DNA of 64,000 nucleotides, taken from contig JBHYFN010000009.1 of assembly GCA_051859505.1 (NCBI GenBank), positions 1-64,000 on the forward strand. Reading direction: 5' to 3'. Each line of letters opens with the position of its first letter. Position 1 is the stretch's first letter. Of this stretch, positions 61,913 through 64,000 are shown one piece after another. The notes below the pieces were generated by a model. It did no database searches. It saw only the letters and a list, made by a program, of their open reading frames with translations, and was not told the origin of the DNA. The stretch is from JAFIEN01 sp051859505. GTDB taxonomy: Bacteria; Pseudomonadota; Alphaproteobacteria; Rhodobacterales; Rhodobacteraceae. The position numbers and the translations under genes are program-made.

Positions 61913-63379
61913 ATGGTTACGCCCGCCCTGATCGGCATCGACATCGGCACGACGGCGGTCAAGGCGATGATGGCCGATGCCTCGGGGCGCAGGCTTGCGG
62001 AATATGGCGCCGCCTATCCCACCCGGCGGCCCGCCGGGGGCCAGGTCGAGCAGGATCCGGCCGACTGGCTGAACCATGTGCGCACAGCGCTCGAGAGCTT
62101 TGCGCGCGTTCCTGCGGAAGTGCTGGGGATCGGCATCACCGGGCAGGTCAATACCCATGTCTTCTGTGATGCGGGGCTTGATCCCCTTGCGCCCGCGATC
62201 GTCTGGCAGGACAGCCGCGCCGCGGCCGCGGGGGCGGCGCTCGACGCCCGGATCACCGCCGCGGAGAAGGTCGCGGCCCTTGGCGCCCCCATCCCCATCG
62301 ACGCGAGCCATGCGCTGTCGCGGATGGCGTGGATGGCCGATGCGCAGCCCGGGATCTGGGGCCGGACGGCGCATGTCTTCCTGCCCAAGGACTGGGTCAT
62401 CGCCCGCCTGACGGGGGCGATCGGGGCCGATCCCATCGCGGCGGTCGGGCTGACGGGGCCCGATCTGGCCTACGCCGATGCTGTGCTGGCGCTTTTGCCC
62501 GGCGCCGCGGCGCGGCTGCCGCCGCTGTCGGACCCGCTTAAGGTGGCGGGCAGGATCGGCCCGGACTGGCCCTTTGCGGGCGTGCCGGTGCTGCGTGGAA
62601 CGATGGATGCCTGGGCGGCGATGTTCGGCACCGGCGTGGCGCGCGACGGGCAGGCGATGGAGCTTTCGGGCACATCCGAGGTGCTGGGGGTGATCTCCTC
62701 GACGCGCCACCCCGAACCCGGGGTCATCACCTTCCCGCCCTGGCGCGGCCTCACGCTTCACGCCGGACCGACCCAGGCGGGCGGGGCCTCGCTCGACTGG
62801 CTGGGCCGGATCATGGGGCAGGATCCCGCAACACTCTCCGCCCTGGCCGAGACGGCGGTGATCGCCCCCGACAGCCCGCTGTTCCTGCCCCATCTTCAGG
62901 GCGAACGCGCGCCGCTGTGGGATCCTCAGGCGCGGGGCACCTTTGCGGGGCTGACCTCGGCCACCGGCCCGGCCGAAATGGTGGTCGCGGTGATGGAGGG
63001 GGTGGCCTTCTCGGCCCGGCTGGCGCTCGAGGCGGTCGAACGCGCCGCCGGTCTGCGGGCCGCGGTCGTGCAGGGCGGCGGCGGGGGCACCCTCTCTGAC
63101 CGCTGGTGCCAGATCCGGGCGGATGTGCTGGACCGCCCCTTTCTGCGGATGCAGGCCCGGGATGCGGGCGCGGTGGGGGCCATGGTCATGGCCGGTACCG
63201 GGGTCGGCCTGATGCCCGACCTTGCCACAGCCGCCGCGCAGCTGGTGCCCGAAGACCGCCGCTTCGACCCCGATCCCCACCGCGCCGCCATCGCCGCCGA
63301 GCGTTTTGCGACCTGGCGCAGGCTGTACGACCAGATCCGCCCGATCAATGCGGCACTCTCAGCCGGGGTGCAGCCATGA
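61913..63379 (+). CDS. FGGY-family carbohydrate kinase (xylulokinase-like)
   Basis: 488 residues. ASKHA motifs: LIGIDIGTTAVKAMMADASG (phosphate 1), GIGITGQVNTHVFCD and IVWQDSRAA (FGGY_N), LRGTMDAWAAMFGTGVA (catalytic Asp), FLPHLQGERAPLWDPQARG and VVQGGGGGTLSDRWCQIRADVL (FGGY_C). The TGQVNTHV and GERAPxWD patterns fit xylulokinase-like enzymes. It would phosphorylate the ketose made by the dehydrogenase at 53870. It diverges from the binding-protein gene and overlaps the next gene by four bases. Confidence 0.9.
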   Translation: MVTPALIGIDIGTTAVKAMMADASGRRLAEYGAAYPTRRPAGGQVEQDPADWLNHVRTALESFARVPAEVLGIGITGQVNTHVFCDAGLDPLAPAIVWQDSRAAAAGAALDARITAAEKVAALGAPIPIDASHALSRMAWMADAQPGIWGRTAHVFLPKDWVIARLTGAIGADPIAAVGLTGPDLAYADAVLALLPGAAARLPPLSDPLKVAGRIGPDWPFAGVPVLRGTMDAWAAMFGTGVARDGQAMELSGTSEVLGVISSTRHPEPGVITFPPWRGLTLHAGPTQAGGASLDWLGRIMGQDPATLSALAETAVIAPDSPLFLPHLQGERAPLWDPQARGTFAGLTSATGPAEMVVAVMEGVAFSARLALEAVERAAGLRAAVVQGGGGGTLSDRWCQIRADVLDRPFLRMQARDAGAVGAMVMAGTGVGLMPDLATAAAQLVPEDRRFDPDPHRAAIAAERFATWRRLYDQIRPINAALSAGVQP

Positions 63380-63822
63380 GCACCGCCAGCAGCCGTCGAT
63401 GGCCGGCATTCGTGGCCAGTGGGCTGATCCTCTTGATCGTCGCCACCCTGTTCCTGTGGCCGGCGGCGCGGCTTCAGATGCTCACCACCCGGGTTGCCGA
63501 GATCGCGGGCGACGATCCCTACTGCAGCTTCGATGGCCGGTGGCACAATCGCATGCCCGTGGCGCGGATCGTTCCGACGGATTGGGCGTCGATCTCGCTC
63601 TGGTCCGATGTCAGGGACCGTTTCCTCGTCTCGGATCCCGCCAACCCCTTTCACTTCGGCATCGTCGTCATGCGCGCGGGCGAGGATGGTGCCTTGGGCC
63701 CCGAGGTCTGGGGGTGGTCCTGGCGCAAGCTGGATTTCTGGCCTGTCGAGGGCAACCTGTTCGACCTTGCCTATTTCGGCGATCTTCTGGCGGAGTGCCG
63801 CGCCAACAGTGTGGAGATCTGA
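63376..63822 (+). CDS. Hypothetical single-pass membrane protein
   Basis: 148 residues from ATG 63376, overlapping the kinase stop (ATGA). One N-terminal transmembrane helix (about 12-32, FVASGLILLIVATLFLWPAA) is followed by a periplasmic domain rich in Trp and Asp (CSFDGRWHNRMPVARIVPTDWASISLWSD, WGWSWRKLDFWP) with two Cys. No family recognised. The coupling to the kinase suggests co-expression, but a link to sugar metabolism is not evident. Confidence 0.65.
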   Translation: MSTASSRRWPAFVASGLILLIVATLFLWPAARLQMLTTRVAEIAGDDPYCSFDGRWHNRMPVARIVPTDWASISLWSDVRDRFLVSDPANPFHFGIVVMRAGEDGALGPEVWGWSWRKLDFWPVEGNLFDLAYFGDLLAECRANSVEI

Positions 63823-63937
63823 CCTCTCTCAGCGGGCAAGTGCATGGCGCTGCCGAGGGTTTCTTGAACCCCGCCGAGCGATGCCATAGCGCTTTTCCTG
63901 CGGATCCCTCCGCGTATTCAGTGCGAGTTGGTGTGAG

Positions 63938-64000
63938 ATGAGTAACAAGCGTGGACAATCGACCGGGGTCATTCTGATCGGTGCCCTGATCCTTCTGGTG
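63938..64000 (+). CDS. Start of a hydrophobic protein, cut by the window edge
   Basis: ATG 63938 opens 21 codons, MSNKRGQSTG then VILIGALILLV, a short basic head and the beginning of a transmembrane helix or signal sequence. No ribosome site stronger than GTGTGAG is seen. It is too short to classify. Confidence 0.4.
   Translation, partial: MSNKRGQSTGVILIGALILLV

Overview
The window reads as chromosomal DNA of an alphaproteobacterium of the Rhodobacteraceae (Rhodobacter/Paracoccus-like). The reasons are the strongly GC-rich coding sequence, the Rhodobacterales-type order rpoZ - rsh - DUF2062 - pdxJ - acpS - lepB - rnc - era - DUF1491 - recO, a 44-residue aa3-type cytochrome c oxidase subunit IV, and many ATGA/GTGA start-stop overlaps. 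About 56 protein genes and one tRNA-Arg(ACG) can be supported. Three stretches are visibly AT-rich and look acquired: about 7985-9410, parts of 13051-13800, and 18830-19735.

Layout. 1-457: 5' part of an IS110-family recombinase gene and its upstream end, which has strong hairpins. 458-12458: accessory block with a phosphatase/ADP-ribosylglycohydrolase fusion, an AddB-like nuclease, a UvrD/RecB-like helicase-nuclease, an AT-rich PD-(D/E)XK (PDDEXK_4-like) protein, a WYL regulator and a double AAA ATPase. 12598-14024: phage/plasmid remnants (Toprim scrap fused to an HGGxSTG domain), an exported coiled-coil protein and tRNA-Arg. 14101-17673: histidine kinase, flavin disulfide oxidoreductase and a TVP38-family membrane protein. 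17820-18691: rpmH-rnpA-yidD, followed by an AT-rich insert where yidC would usually be expected. 19736-27578: glnD, LpoA-like lipoprotein, rsmI, yraN, gshB, comM. 27849-31907: an orphan single-module NRPS (C-A-PCP-TE). 31968-44421: mostly housekeeping genes (glyA, nadK, mobA, cox IV, acyl-CoA dehydrogenase, tsaC, folK) with several uncharacterised genes. 44593-52773: the long rpoZ-to-recO run. 52873-63379: a sugar-alcohol (xylitol/arabitol-like) uptake and catabolism region with a dehydrogenase, an FGGY kinase, an ABC importer and a BadF-type kinase. An MFS transporter and an NAD-dependent reductase are interspersed.

How parts work together. rsh (ppGpp), glnD (PII uridylylation) and the histidine kinase are the regulatory genes seen. 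lepB-rnc-era-recO combine secretion, RNA processing, ribosome maturation and repair. The ABC importer, xylitol-type dehydrogenase and xylulokinase-like kinase form a plausible polyol to ketose to ketose-phosphate route. The most unusual block is 458-12458: two RecB/AddB-type nucleases, a third nuclease of foreign composition, a WYL regulator and an ADP-ribose-removing enzyme, bordered by an IS110 element and phage debris. It is a candidate nucleic-acid defence or repair island. Other notable structures are a possible bridge-RNA region of the IS110 element, tandem perfect palindromes around acpS and recO, and a nested REP-like repeat inside the sugar transporter operon.
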